Shown one piece after another: positions 31,446-40,595 of a stretch of 42,745 nt of DNA. Location of the stretch: NCBI GenBank assembly GCA_029982205.1, contig JARRCM010000018.1, positions 1 through 42,745 on the forward strand. Direction: 5' to 3'. The notes beneath the pieces were generated by a model that had not been told where the DNA came from, searched no databases, and worked only from the letters and a program-made list of their open reading frames with translations. The position numbers and the translations under genes were made by a program. Within the stretch, counting starts at the first letter, position 1, and the number at the start of each line of letters is the position of its first letter. The DNA is from Thermosediminibacterales bacterium (GTDB lineage: Bacteria > Bacillota > Thermosediminibacteria > Koleobacterales > JARRCM01).

Positions 31446-34400
31446 GCTGATTAACTGGCATTACTTTACAAATGAAACTATAGAGATAAAAGGCAGCACC
31501 CTTTTCACCGGAGACAACGGTTCTGGCAAATCTACCATTCTTGATGCCATCCAGTACGTCCTTGTGGCTGACCTCAGAAATATTCGTTTTAATGTTTCTG
31601 CACATGATGAGACCAAACGTGACCTGCTGGGTTATGTACGGTGTAAGACAGGTATAGATACAACAAAAGAACAGAAATATCTCAGGCAGGGTGATATAAC
31701 TTCATATGTTGCTTTAGAATTTCTTGATAGAAAGACTGATAAATATTTTGTTCTGGGAGCTGTTATTGACTCGTACAGCGATAACATAAACTGGAAGAGC
31801 CAGTTTTTCAAAATTGAAGACTGCTGCATTAATGACGACCTGTTCATTATAGACAATCGCCCTAGAAACATAAATGAATTTAAAATCCACATGAAAGGCT
31901 ATAAGGCAAAGGTCTATCCTTCTGTTGAAAACTACCGCTCTGACCTGCTAAACAAGCTGGGTTCCTTGAATGAACGTTTTTTTAACCTGTTTGTAAAAGC
32001 CATATCTTTTAAACCCATAACAGATATACGCCAGTTTGTTTATTCATATGTGCTTGATGAAAAAAGAATAAACATAGATGTTATGAGGGAGAACTTTTTG
32101 CGTTATAAGGAATACAGTGACCTTGCAAAAGTTACAAAAGAAAAGATAAATGAACTTAAGAAAATCAAGGAACTCTATGCAGAAATCTGTAAAGAAGAAC
32201 ACAGAGCCCTTGTCCAGGAATATCTCATAAAAAGGGCGGTAGCTGACAACTGGGGGTTAAAACTTCAGAAGAAAGAAAGGGAGAATGATATTAAAAAGAA
32301 TCAGCTGGAAAAGGTAAAGATTGAGCTTGCTTCTGAAAAAGAGCGCGGCGAATTCCTGGAAAAATCTTATCAGGCTTATAGAGACTCCCTAATAACCAAT
32401 TCCACATTCAGGCTGATTGAAAAGTTAGAAGAAGAAATCAAAAACTTAAAGAGCGAAGCAGACAAGCTTGAAACAGAAGAAAAAAAACTTAAAGTTATGG
32501 CACAAAGGGAAGCGGATAGTGTAAAAGAACTGATAGAAAACTCTGCTGCTGAATCCTTTTTAAAACAGGAATACAGGGAAAAACTTGCAAGGCTTCTAGA
32601 ATTTTTGGATGATGCGGCCTCCGGGAAAATCAAAGGGGATTTTCAGGAAATTATTAATGAAGCATTAGAAGTATTTAATGAAGTAAACACAGCCTTAAAC
32701 CAGTCGCTGTGGGAGAAAAAAGCCCTGTTAAACAACCTGGAAGAAGAAATTAAGGAACTGAAAAAAGATTTAGAGAGCCTTAGAAACAAAAAGAGGGTTT
32801 ATGACCCAAAAGTTACAGCATTAAAGGAACTAATAACTGAAAAACTTAAGGAAAAAACAGGCAGGAATATAGAACCGGATATATTGTGTGAACTTCTGGA
32901 GATTCCTAATGAAAAATGGCAGGATGCAGTTGAAGGATTCTTAAACACACAGCGGTTTGACCTTATTATTGCCCCCGATTATTTTGATTACAGCCTCAAG
33001 GTATACGAAAAGTATAAGAAAGAAAAGCGTATATGGGGAGTGGGGCTTGTAAACACAGCAAAAGTAGAGAAGTATGTTGACAGAGTTGTTCCAGGTTCCC
33101 TGGCAGAAGAAGTGGTATCTAATAACAGATATGCCAGGGGATATGTAAATATGCTTCTGGGTCGTGTAATGAAGTGTGAAACTGAGGATGAATTAAAAAA
33201 ACATAAAAGAGCAATTACACCTACATGTATGACATATGTGAACAATACAGCCCGACAGATAAATTTCAAAGTTTATGAAACTCCTTTCATTGGAGAAAGG
33301 GCGATAGCCAGACAGATTGCGAAAAAGGAAGAACGTTTAAGAGAAATAACGGAGGAACGGGCACTGATCAAACAGAAGTTAGAAGAGCTGAATACTGCCT
33401 TAAACCTGGTTTCAGATAAAAAAACGGTTTTACTGAGAATTTCAGATAAAATAAAGCTGATGCCCCGGTTGGAAGAAGTCCGGGTTATGCTGCAAAACAA
33501 ACATAAGGAACTGGACGGTATAGATAAATCTGATATAAAACATATCAAGAAGAAAATCAAGAATATTGAAAGGGAATTGGAAGAAAACAAAAAAATCATA
33601 GAAGAGCTTAGAGACAATAAGGTCAGATTAACCGTAGAATTAGAGCATATTTCAGACGAAATTACGCAAATGAAGCTTAATAAAGATAATGCAGAAGAAG
33701 ACTTAGATATTTTTATAAAGGCAAACCCTGATGTGTTAGAACAGGGAAAATCACGTTATGAAAAAGAAAGAAAAACCAAAACCCCGGCTGAAATTGAAAA
33801 CAATTTTTCAATCAGCCGTAAAGGATTAGATACTATAATTGAAAACAAACGAAAACAATTAATTGAATTAAGGAGCAACTATAATAACAACTACCAGTTT
33901 GGGGGAGCTGTATATTCAATAGATATTGAAGAATATGAACAGGAATACCGTAAACTGGTGGAAAGTGAGCTGCCGGAGTATGAGGAAAAAATAAACAACG
34001 CTAAAAAAGAAGCGGAGCAGGAATTCAAAGAACATTTTATTTACAAGCTAAAAGAAAATATTGAAATAGCCCGGACTGAATTCGATTACCTTAATGATGC
34101 TTTGAAGGACATTGAGTTTGGCAGTGACCGTTACAGGTTCATCGTTAAGCCTGAAGAAAGGTATAAAAAATTTTATGACATGATAATGGATGCCGAGTTT
34201 TTTGAGGGATATTCCCTTTTTGATACCCTGTTTCAAGAAAAGCATAAAGAAGCCCTGGACGAGCTGTTTGATAGGATAATAAACGAGTCTGCAGATTACG
34301 TTCAGGAGAGCTTAAGAGAATACACTGATTACCGTAATTTTTTAAATTATGATATAAAAATATACCATTCAGACGGCAACACATCGACATTCTCAAAAGT

Positions 34401-34719
34401 CTGCAGGGAAAAATCGGGAGGGGAAACCCAAACTCCATACTATGTAGCTATTGTGGCCTCTTTTATCCAGCTTTACCGTTCAAAAACAAACAATGACAGC
34501 ATACGTCTAATGATGTTTGACGAGGCGTTTAACAGAATGGACAGCGACAGAATAGAAAAAAGCCTCCAGTTTATTAACGCTCTGGGAATGCAGGTGATTA
34601 TTGCAGCTCCAACGGACAAGTGCGAGTATATTACTCCTTATGTGCCTACCACCCATCTTGTTATAAGGGATGGCAGCACTACATGGATTGAAAACTATAA
34701 ACAGCTTAAAATGCTTTAA
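31423..34719 (+). CDS. jetC: Wadjet subunit JetC (SMC/MukB-like ATPase)
   Basis: A 1098-residue SMC-type motor. Walker A GDNGSGKST is at 30-38, long heptad-rich coiled coils run from about 230 to 480 and 640 to 820, a hinge-like globular region lies between, and the C-terminal head has the ABC signature KSGGETQ (near 997-1003) and Walker B RLMMFDEAF (D1033/E1034). Such a protein uses ATP to extrude DNA loops and lets Wadjet recognise small circular DNA such as plasmids. ATG 31423 is preferred, with AAGAGGTGG just upstream inside jetB; several in-frame alternatives lie within 30 bases. All motifs look functional. Confidence 0.93.
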   Translation: MKELTKIKLINWHYFTNETIEIKGSTLFTGDNGSGKSTILDAIQYVLVADLRNIRFNVSAHDETKRDLLGYVRCKTGIDTTKEQKYLRQGDITSYVALEFLDRKTDKYFVLGAVIDSYSDNINWKSQFFKIEDCCINDDLFIIDNRPRNINEFKIHMKGYKAKVYPSVENYRSDLLNKLGSLNERFFNLFVKAISFKPITDIRQFVYSYVLDEKRINIDVMRENFLRYKEYSDLAKVTKEKINELKKIKELYAEICKEEHRALVQEYLIKRAVADNWGLKLQKKERENDIKKNQLEKVKIELASEKERGEFLEKSYQAYRDSLITNSTFRLIEKLEEEIKNLKSEADKLETEEKKLKVMAQREADSVKELIENSAAESFLKQEYREKLARLLEFLDDAASGKIKGDFQEIINEALEVFNEVNTALNQSLWEKKALLNNLEEEIKELKKDLESLRNKKRVYDPKVTALKELITEKLKEKTGRNIEPDILCELLEIPNEKWQDAVEGFLNTQRFDLIIAPDYFDYSLKVYEKYKKEKRIWGVGLVNTAKVEKYVDRVVPGSLAEEVVSNNRYARGYVNMLLGRVMKCETEDELKKHKRAITPTCMTYVNNTARQINFKVYETPFIGERAIARQIAKKEERLREITEERALIKQKLEELNTALNLVSDKKTVLLRISDKIKLMPRLEEVRVMLQNKHKELDGIDKSDIKHIKKKIKNIERELEENKKIIEELRDNKVRLTVELEHISDEITQMKLNKDNAEEDLDIFIKANPDVLEQGKSRYEKERKTKTPAEIENNFSISRKGLDTIIENKRKQLIELRSNYNNNYQFGGAVYSIDIEEYEQEYRKLVESELPEYEEKINNAKKEAEQEFKEHFIYKLKENIEIARTEFDYLNDALKDIEFGSDRYRFIVKPEERYKKFYDMIMDAEFFEGYSLFDTLFQEKHKEALDELFDRIINESADYVQESLREYTDYRNFLNYDIKIYHSDGNTSTFSKVCREKSGGETQTPYYVAIVASFIQLYRSKTNNDSIRLMMFDEAFNRMDSDRIEKSLQFINALGMQVIIAAPTDKCEYITPYVPTTHLVIRDGSTTWIENYKQLKML

Positions 34720-34737
34720 AATAAAGGGGGCGGCTGG

Positions 34738-35982
34738 ATGTATGATAAACTGATATTGAATAACCTGTTAGATAAATATGAAAGGCGGGGGTTAAATAAA
34801 GAAAATAACAAACCCGTCCGACGCATATTTTTCCATTTCAACAAGAAAAACCTGCCCGATTATTTTGTTGATACTACATCAAAGTATAAACGTGAAATCA
34901 ATGCTATTGCTCAGCATCTAGCACAAAAAGGGTTTATAAAAATACACTGGGTCAAATTTGAAGAGGGAAACCTTATAGACAAGGTCTCCCTTAACACTGA
35001 TGCCGTAGATGAAATATACAAACATCTCGGGAGAAAGCCTAAGTGGGAAAAGGTTGAAAAGATAAAAAAGCTGATTGCTGACTATAAAAGGAGCTATCCT
35101 TCCTGGGTAACGAGTTTCTATAACCACCTTTATGAATCTTTGGATAAAGGAAAATCAGTCAACAGCTATATTGATATAGATTATCCCAATGATGTTGAAA
35201 AACTTTTTTTGATTATAAATTCAATCAGTGAGGTTAAAGAGGAGATTCCTAAGCGTGTATTTAGTATTAAAGTTTTGGGAAACAGCAAAGAATTTGAACG
35301 ATTTTCGGGAAGGGTTTTAAAAATAATCCGTGAATTTAACACATCAATGGAACTGGAAGATGACAGGGAACTGCTGGCTGAATACGGCATTGTTGATAAT
35401 CCACAGCATATTTTCCTGAGCGGAGATGTTACATTTAAAGTAAGAGGAAAAGGAATTTCAATCCGGGAGTTTTATCCCGATGTGGGCATTTCTACCGAAA
35501 CGGTTAAAGACCTTGAAATCATGGAATTAAATGCCCGCTATGTAATAACCGTTGAAAACCTTACATCCTATTATCAGTTGATAAAAACTCAAAGCCCCGG
35601 GTTTATTGCGGTATACCTTGGAGGTTATCACAACATGCCCAGGCGACAGCTTTTAATGAAAATCCACGGCTTCTGCAGGCAAAACAAAATAGACATACCT
35701 TTTTATCACTGGGGAGACATCGATTATGGCGGATTTACAATATTCGAACACCTAAGAAGGGGATGTGAAATAGACTTTAAGCCGGTTTTGATGGACGTGG
35801 AAACATTATTAAAACATAAAGATTATGCATTACCTATTAATAAAAACTACCGATCAAAACTTAAAAACCTATTGAATAAAGATGAGTTCGGCCGTTTTCA
35901 CAGTGTAATTACAGAGATGCTCAAGGAAAACATTCGCCTGGAACAGGAAAGCGTTTCCCCTGATTTGCTAAGTAATTTATAA
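34738..35982 (+). CDS. jetD: Wadjet subunit JetD (Toprim/topoisomerase VI-like nuclease)
   Basis: A 414-residue protein with a helical N-terminal arm (DUF3322-like) and a C-terminal DUF2220/Toprim domain. The metal-binding residues of the Toprim fold are visible: E273 in ITVENLTSYY and D327/D329 in HWGDIDYGGF. JetD is the nuclease subunit that cuts plasmid DNA once the JetABC motor has fully extruded it. ATG 34738 follows AAGGGGGCGG and lies 18 bp after jetC. With catalytic residues in place in both JetC and JetD, the operon appears complete. Confidence 0.9.
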   Translation: MYDKLILNNLLDKYERRGLNKENNKPVRRIFFHFNKKNLPDYFVDTTSKYKREINAIAQHLAQKGFIKIHWVKFEEGNLIDKVSLNTDAVDEIYKHLGRKPKWEKVEKIKKLIADYKRSYPSWVTSFYNHLYESLDKGKSVNSYIDIDYPNDVEKLFLIINSISEVKEEIPKRVFSIKVLGNSKEFERFSGRVLKIIREFNTSMELEDDRELLAEYGIVDNPQHIFLSGDVTFKVRGKGISIREFYPDVGISTETVKDLEIMELNARYVITVENLTSYYQLIKTQSPGFIAVYLGGYHNMPRRQLLMKIHGFCRQNKIDIPFYHWGDIDYGGFTIFEHLRRGCEIDFKPVLMDVETLLKHKDYALPINKNYRSKLKNLLNKDEFGRFHSVITEMLKENIRLEQESVSPDLLSNL

Positions 35983-36009
35983 TCCCCCTGAAGTTTCAGA
36001 GGGATTTTT
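35982..36009. terminator. Terminator between jetD and the convergent pssA gene
   Basis: ATCCCcCTGA (35982-35991) pairs with TCAGaGGGAT (35996-36005) across a 4-nt loop with one mismatch, followed by TTTT. It lies between convergent genes. Confidence 0.7.
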
Positions 36010-36013
36010 GACT

Positions 36014-36718
36014 TTATGCACGAAAAAAGGTCATAATTTTTTCGGCTAGTTTATGGTCTTTTAGCCTGAATAGATAAATGATGATACCCGAAAACGCATA
36101 AACGGATAGAAAAACAAATAAAACCCGGGCGGGCCCTTGAGACATCCCAATTATTAAGCCAGCACTTATACATATGAATAGATATTTTTGTGTTTTAGGT
36201 TTTCTGATGTTTTTAAAATTGGGGTATTTAAACGGGCTTATCATTAAGTATGCCAGTAATGCAACTACCGCCGGATAGAAAGGAGAATCAAGATTTTTGC
36301 TGCTTAATACCAATGAAATCAACGTTCCTCCGGCTGCTGTAATAGGCAGCCCAACAAAATAAGGCAAGGGTTTAAGTATGTTAAATCTGGCCAAACGTAT
36401 GGCGCCGCAAAGAGGAAATAATGAAGCAGCGGCAAGGCCGAAGATACCGTGTTTTTTCAAGCTCATTTCGTATAACAGTAATGCCGGCACAATACCAAAA
36501 GATATCAAGTCACACAATGAATCAAGCTCTTTTCCCATTTCGGTAGATGTTCCAAAATAACGGGCAACTCTTCCATCTAGAGCATCAAATATCATAGCGC
36601 TTAAAACACATAATGCTGCGGCATAGTATTTTTCATTGTTTATAAAAATTAAAGACATGAAACCCAAAAGAAGATTGGCAAGGGTAAATCCATTTGGGAT
36701 TAGTGTTTTAGCTTTCAT
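36014..36718 (-). CDS. pssA: CDP-diacylglycerol-serine O-phosphatidyltransferase
   Basis: A 234-residue membrane protein with about seven hydrophobic segments. The CDP-alcohol phosphatidyltransferase signature D-x2-D-G-x2-A-R-x8-G-x3-D-x3-D is complete in IFDALDGRVARYFGTSTEMGKELDSLCD. NGFTLANLLLGF at the N-terminus and the following LARFN are typical of the Bacillus-type PssA. It makes phosphatidylserine from CDP-diacylglycerol and serine. ATG 36718 is behind GGGAGGT. It follows psd by 18 bp on the same strand, so the two steps to phosphatidylethanolamine form one operon. Confidence 0.94.
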   Translation of the reverse strand: MKAKTLIPNGFTLANLLLGFMSLIFINNEKYYAAALCVLSAMIFDALDGRVARYFGTSTEMGKELDSLCDLISFGIVPALLLYEMSLKKHGIFGLAAASLFPLCGAIRLARFNILKPLPYFVGLPITAAGGTLISLVLSSKNLDSPFYPAVVALLAYLMISPFKYPNFKNIRKPKTQKYLFICISAGLIIGMSQGPARVLFVFLSVYAFSGIIIYLFRLKDHKLAEKIMTFFRA

Positions 36719-36736
36719 AAATTAATACCTCCCGAA

Positions 36737-37366
36737 TTAATATCTTCCGATAATGGTTTCGCCTCCCTTGATTTTATCACCTTTTTTAACGGTTATTTCC
36801 ACATTTTGTGGCAGGATGATTTCGGTACAGGAACCAAATTTTATTAAACCAAACTTTTCGCCACGTTTAATGGAATCCCCAACCTTTTTGTTGCAGACAA
36901 TGCGTCTTGCTATAAATCCTGCGATCTGTGTTACCAACACCTTAATATCAGGGTTTTCTATTCCTATATAATTTCTCTCGTTTGTTTTTGGCGCATTTTC
37001 TTTACATGCAGCATTATATTTTCCTGGTACATATTTTATGAATTTAACAACTCCCGAAACTGGAGAGCGGTTAATATGAACATCGAAGAGAGACAGAAAA
37101 ATACTTATTTTTACAGCCTTTTCTTTCAAGAATTTGTCATCATAAATTTCTTCTATCTTAATAACCCTACCATCAGCAGGAGCAACAACGATTCTTTCTT
37201 GAGAAGGTATTTCACGTTGGGGATCACGAAAAAAGAAAATAACAAAAGCTAAAAAGAATAAAGGGATATAAGAAAGCAATGGGTGAATAAAACTAAATAC
37301 TAAAGCGATTAAAACAAATAAAACTACATAAGGGAAACATTCAGGTGCGAAAAAGATTTTCTTCAT
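36737..37366 (-). CDS. psd: Phosphatidylserine decarboxylase proenzyme (short form)
   Basis: A 209-residue short-type decarboxylase. Two membrane helices lie at the N-terminus (about 8-45), then FFFRDPQREIP, VVAPADGRVIKIEEI, SIFLSLFDVHINRSPVSGVVKFIKYVPGKYNAACKENAPKTNERN, and the self-cleavage block LIKFGSCTEIILP. Cleavage before Ser179 of FGSC would generate the pyruvoyl cofactor; relatives usually read FGSR or LGST, so the Cys is slightly unusual. It converts phosphatidylserine to phosphatidylethanolamine at the membrane. I chose ATG 37366 with GGGGGT upstream; an in-frame ATG at 37387 precedes that site. Confidence 0.92.
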   Translation of the reverse strand: MKKIFFAPECFPYVVLFVLIALVFSFIHPLLSYIPLFFLAFVIFFFRDPQREIPSQERIVVAPADGRVIKIEEIYDDKFLKEKAVKISIFLSLFDVHINRSPVSGVVKFIKYVPGKYNAACKENAPKTNERNYIGIENPDIKVLVTQIAGFIARRIVCNKKVGDSIKRGEKFGLIKFGSCTEIILPQNVEITVKKGDKIKGGETIIGRY

Positions 37367-37587
37367 TAAAATACCCCCATAAAACATCTTATTTTTATTA
37401 TAATTGTTTTTGTGCTGTTTTGGAAGAAAACATTATTTGCAAAAATATAATATACAAATTTGAGCAAACCTGCAGGGAAAACGAATCTTTTATAGAAATA
37501 TTTCATATAAGTATAACATAAATATTTATTGTGAGATACAAAATAGGCGGTCAATCAAATTTATTAACCTGTGGGAGGGGATTTTAT

Positions 37588-38685
37588 ATGGGAAAAAAGA
37601 TAACTTTAACAGTTATTAAAGCTGATGTAGGAGGTTTTGTCGGCCATTCAGAGGTTCACCCCGCTTTGCTGGAAAAAGCACAGGATTATCTAGAACAAAA
37701 CAGCAACGGCCTGCTTATTGATTTTTATGTTACACATGTTGGAGATGATATAAACTTAATAATGACACACGAAAAAGGGGTTGACAGCCCTGACATTCAC
37801 AGTTTGGCGTGGGATGCCTTTAAAGCAGCCACAGAAGTAGCCAAACAGTTGAAACTCTATGGAGCTGGACAGGATCTGTTACATGATGCCTTTTCAGGCA
37901 ATATTAAAGGGATGGGCCCGGGGTTCACCGAAATAGAGTTTGAAGAACGACCCAGTGAACCTGTTATAGTTTTTATGGCTGACAAAACGGAACCGGGGGC
38001 ATGGAATTACCCCCTCTACAAAATGTTCGCAGACCCCTTTAATACTATTGGATTGGTTATAGACCCCAAAATGCACAGTGGATTTAAATTCGAAGTCCAT
38101 GACCTTATTCAGAATAAAAAGATTATCCTTTCAACACCTGAAGAGGTATATGACCTGCTTGTTCTTATAGGCGCATGTGGACGCTACTGTATCAAGGCGG
38201 TTTATTCTAAATCCGGTCAAATAGCGGCTTCTTCAACAACCCAGAAACTGAATTTCCTAGCAGGGAAATATGTTGGTAAAGATGACCCGGCATTAATAGT
38301 TAGATGCCAGAGCGGATTCCCGGCTGTGGGGGAAGCCCTGGAGCCTTTTTCAAACCCGCATTTGGTATCCGGATGGATGCGGGGTTCTCATTCAGGCCCA
38401 TTGATGCCTGTTTCAATGAAAGAATCAACACCAACCCGTTTTGATGGTCCGCCAAGGGTTGTTGCGCTAGGATTCCAGTTAAATCAGGGGAAACTGGTAG
38501 GCCCCCAGGACCTGTTTGCAGATGTGGGATTTGACAGGGCGAGAGAAAAGGCCAACGAGATAGCTGATTATTTGAGACATCTCGGGCCATTTGAACCCCA
38601 CAGGCTGCATCTTGATGAAATGGAATATACGACTCTACCACAGGTCATGAAAAACCTTAAAGACAGGTTTGAGAATATAGATTAA
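37588..38685 (+). CDS. Bifunctional fructose-1,6-bisphosphate aldolase/phosphatase (class V)
   Basis: A 365-residue FBPA/P: KKITLTVIKADVGGFVGHSEVHP at the start supplies metal ligands D13 and H20, THVGDDINLIMTH gives D53/D54, and later blocks GMGPGFTEIEFEERPSEPVIVFMADKTEPGAWNYPLYKMFADPFNTIGLVIDP, SGFPAVGEALEPFSNPHLVSGWMRGSHSGPLMPV and GFQLNQGKLVGPQDLF are nearly invariant in the family. It condenses triose phosphates and then dephosphorylates FBP, giving one-way gluconeogenesis. ATG 37588 follows GGGAGGGG. The enzyme is typical of archaea and thermophilic or autotrophic bacteria, which bears on the source organism. Confidence 0.95.
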   Translation: MGKKITLTVIKADVGGFVGHSEVHPALLEKAQDYLEQNSNGLLIDFYVTHVGDDINLIMTHEKGVDSPDIHSLAWDAFKAATEVAKQLKLYGAGQDLLHDAFSGNIKGMGPGFTEIEFEERPSEPVIVFMADKTEPGAWNYPLYKMFADPFNTIGLVIDPKMHSGFKFEVHDLIQNKKIILSTPEEVYDLLVLIGACGRYCIKAVYSKSGQIAASSTTQKLNFLAGKYVGKDDPALIVRCQSGFPAVGEALEPFSNPHLVSGWMRGSHSGPLMPVSMKESTPTRFDGPPRVVALGFQLNQGKLVGPQDLFADVGFDRAREKANEIADYLRHLGPFEPHRLHLDEMEYTTLPQVMKNLKDRFENID

Positions 38686-38690
38686 ATTTT

Positions 38691-38710
38691 AAGCCGCATC
38701 ATGGGATGCG
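38691..38710. terminator. Hairpin between the convergent FBP aldolase and argD genes
   Basis: AAGCCGCATC and GATGCGGCTT pair over ten bases... the arms are 38691-38700 and 38705-38714 with a 4-nt loop. The argD stop codon and its last codons lie inside it. No long T-run follows in either direction, so termination may be partial. Confidence 0.5.
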
Positions 38711-39910
38711 GCTTTCAGCGTCCTTTAACACTTCTTTAAAAACATCTATAAAGCTATCAACATGGGATTTTTGAATTGTGAGTGGAGGCAAGAACCTTAA
38801 AACTTTTCCTTCAGTGCAGTTTATTAAAACTCCTTTGTTCTGAAACTCCAACACAAATTGAGCTCCTTCACATTCCAGCTCAACCCCAATCATAAGGCCT
38901 TTGCCCCTGACGTCTTTTATGACAGGATACTTCTCCTTGACCTCATTTAATTTATCTAGAAAATATTCACCTACAACTGAAGCGTTTTTTATAAGTTCTT
39001 CACTTTCTAAGGTGTCAAGCACTGCATTAGCAGCACTGCATGCAAGGGGATTTCCTCCAAAAGTAGTACCATGGTCACCGGGTTGAAATACGTTTGAAGC
39101 ACTTCCTTTAGTGAGTACTGCTCCGATAGGGACTCCACCCCCGAGGGATTTGGCAAGTGTTATGATATCAGGTTCAACTCCCGAATGTTCATAAGCAAAC
39201 ATTTTACCGGTCCTGCCCAAACCACACTGGATTTCATCAAAAATTAAAAGCAAATCGTGCTTATCACAGAGGTTTCTTAAACCCTGTAGATATTCTGGGT
39301 CTGCTATATTGATTCCACCTTCACCTTGAATTGGTTCAACCATAACAGCACAGGTGCTTTCATTTATCGCATCTTCTACAGCTTTAAGGTCATTGTACGC
39401 CACATATTTAAACCCTTCCGGAAGAGGTCCGAACCCTTTTTGATACTTGGTTTGCCCGGTAGCAGCAAGTGCCCCTAATGTTCTCCCGTGGAATGATTTC
39501 AGAGTTGTTATTATTTCAAACCTGTTTTTACCGCTGCTTTTTCCATATTTTCGCGCAATCTTAATAGCAGCTTCATTTGCTTCAGCTCCGCTGTTGACAA
39601 AAAACGCCTTATCAGCACATGATATCTCTACAAGTTTCTTTGCAAGTTTGATTTGAGGTTCTATGTAATAAAGGTTTGAACAGTGAATAAGCTCCTCCGC
39701 CTGTTTTTTTATAGCGTTAACTACATTCGGGTGACAGTGTCCTAAAGAGTTAACTGCAATACCGGCGAGGAAATCAAGGTATTTATTGCCTTCAGAATCC
39801 CATACATAAACCCCTTCTCCTTTTACTAAAACTACAGGTAAACGTTTGTAAGTGTTCAGAATGTATTTTTCTTCCAACTCAAACAGTTTTTCTTTACTAT
39901 AATTTTTCAT
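38699..39910 (-). CDS. argD: Acetylornithine aminotransferase family protein
   Basis: A 403-residue class III PLP aminotransferase: GVYVWDSEGNKYLDFLAGIAVNSLGHCHP, FFVNSGAEANEAAIKIARKY, SFHGRTLGALAATGQTKYQKGFGPLPEGF, CAVMVEPIQGEGGINIA, LLLIFDEIQCGLGRTGKMFAYEH and DIITLAKSLGGGVPIGAVL with the PLP Lys. The EIQCGLGRTG and GFGPLPEGF patterns favour acetylornithine aminotransferase (arginine synthesis) over other class III enzymes. ATG 39910 lies behind GGAGGTGG. No other arginine gene is next to it, so a broader amino-donor role (for example N-succinyl-diaminopimelate) is possible. Confidence 0.9.
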   Translation of the reverse strand: MKNYSKEKLFELEEKYILNTYKRLPVVLVKGEGVYVWDSEGNKYLDFLAGIAVNSLGHCHPNVVNAIKKQAEELIHCSNLYYIEPQIKLAKKLVEISCADKAFFVNSGAEANEAAIKIARKYGKSSGKNRFEIITTLKSFHGRTLGALAATGQTKYQKGFGPLPEGFKYVAYNDLKAVEDAINESTCAVMVEPIQGEGGINIADPEYLQGLRNLCDKHDLLLIFDEIQCGLGRTGKMFAYEHSGVEPDIITLAKSLGGGVPIGAVLTKGSASNVFQPGDHGTTFGGNPLACSAANAVLDTLESEELIKNASVVGEYFLDKLNEVKEKYPVIKDVRGKGLMIGVELECEGAQFVLEFQNKGVLINCTEGKVLRFLPPLTIQKSHVDSFIDVFKEVLKDAESRIP

Positions 39911-40095
39911 TTTATACCACCTCCATTTTGAAATTAATGTTTTTATTTATATATCTTTATATATCCGTGACTATTCCACAAAAATCATATAGTTTATTAC
40001 AATTAAGTACAAATTTTTACAAAAAAGAGCTCAATAATATCAACATATAAAAATATTAGAATTTTATATATGTAAAATTGAGAACTGTAAATAAA

Positions 40096-40590
40096 TTACA
40101 ATATGCCATACTCCTTGCATTTTTTTGTTACAAAATCCCTATCTTTACATCTTTCAAAGATTTCATAATTATTTTTTAACGCTTGTATTCTATTTATAGA
40201 AATGCTCTTTTGGTTTAGTTCTTCAATTAAAACAGTAGGAACAAAATAAAGTTCAAAAGAATTATTGGATAGAGGAGTTAAACCAATTACTACATCAGAT
40301 GTTTTTGTTGATTGTGTATAAACTTTGACTCCTGATTTATATACTCTATCAACACCACCTCTAGTTCCACCAGTAAAGCTTATAGATGTTTTTGCAGTTT
40401 TAACTTGTGCACGAATAATATCTTCTGAACCGTCTTCTTTTTTAAATACAACAATTACATCATAAGGAGATAAAGGCAAATCAACAAGAGATACGTTTTG
40501 GTATTTCTTCATTAAAATTCCAGCAGCTATATGTTCATGAGCAAAGCCATCTACTGAAGCTTGGCGTCCTCTCATTTCATCACTGTTCAC
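40096..40590 (-). CDS. Putative PD-(D/E)xK-like nuclease, probable restriction partner of the methyltransferase
   Basis: A 164-residue protein I do not recognise as a named family. The segment SPYDVIVVFKKEDGSEDIIRAQVKTAKTS has the layout of a PD-(D/E)xK nuclease core: E19 in an N-terminal helix (GFAHEHIAAGILMKKY), D44 at the start of a beta hairpin, and Q62-V-K64 as a QxK variant of (D/E)xK. A later FVPTVLIEEL and a Lys/Asp-rich C-terminus follow. GTG 40590 is preferred because AAGGGG lies nine bases upstream; an ATG at 40626 would place the start inside the methyltransferase gene. It begins five bases after that gene's stop, so a type II restriction endonuclease is the leading guess. Confidence 0.6.
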   Translation of the reverse strand: MNSDEMRGRQASVDGFAHEHIAAGILMKKYQNVSLVDLPLSPYDVIVVFKKEDGSEDIIRAQVKTAKTSISFTGGTRGGVDRVYKSGVKVYTQSTKTSDVVIGLTPLSNNSFELYFVPTVLIEELNQKSISINRIQALKNNYEIFERCKDRDFVTKKCKEYGIL

Positions 40591-40595
40591 TAACT

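Noticed and set aside
29200-36010. Searched for direct repeats, integrase or att-like sites flanking the Wadjet operon
   Set aside because: Only ordinary terminators are visible at both ends; I cannot support a mobile island boundary.
40041-40073. An A/T-only imperfect inverted repeat between argD and the nuclease candidate
   Set aside because: Pairing is weak and imperfect and no T-run follows; at this base composition it is not distinguishable from chance.
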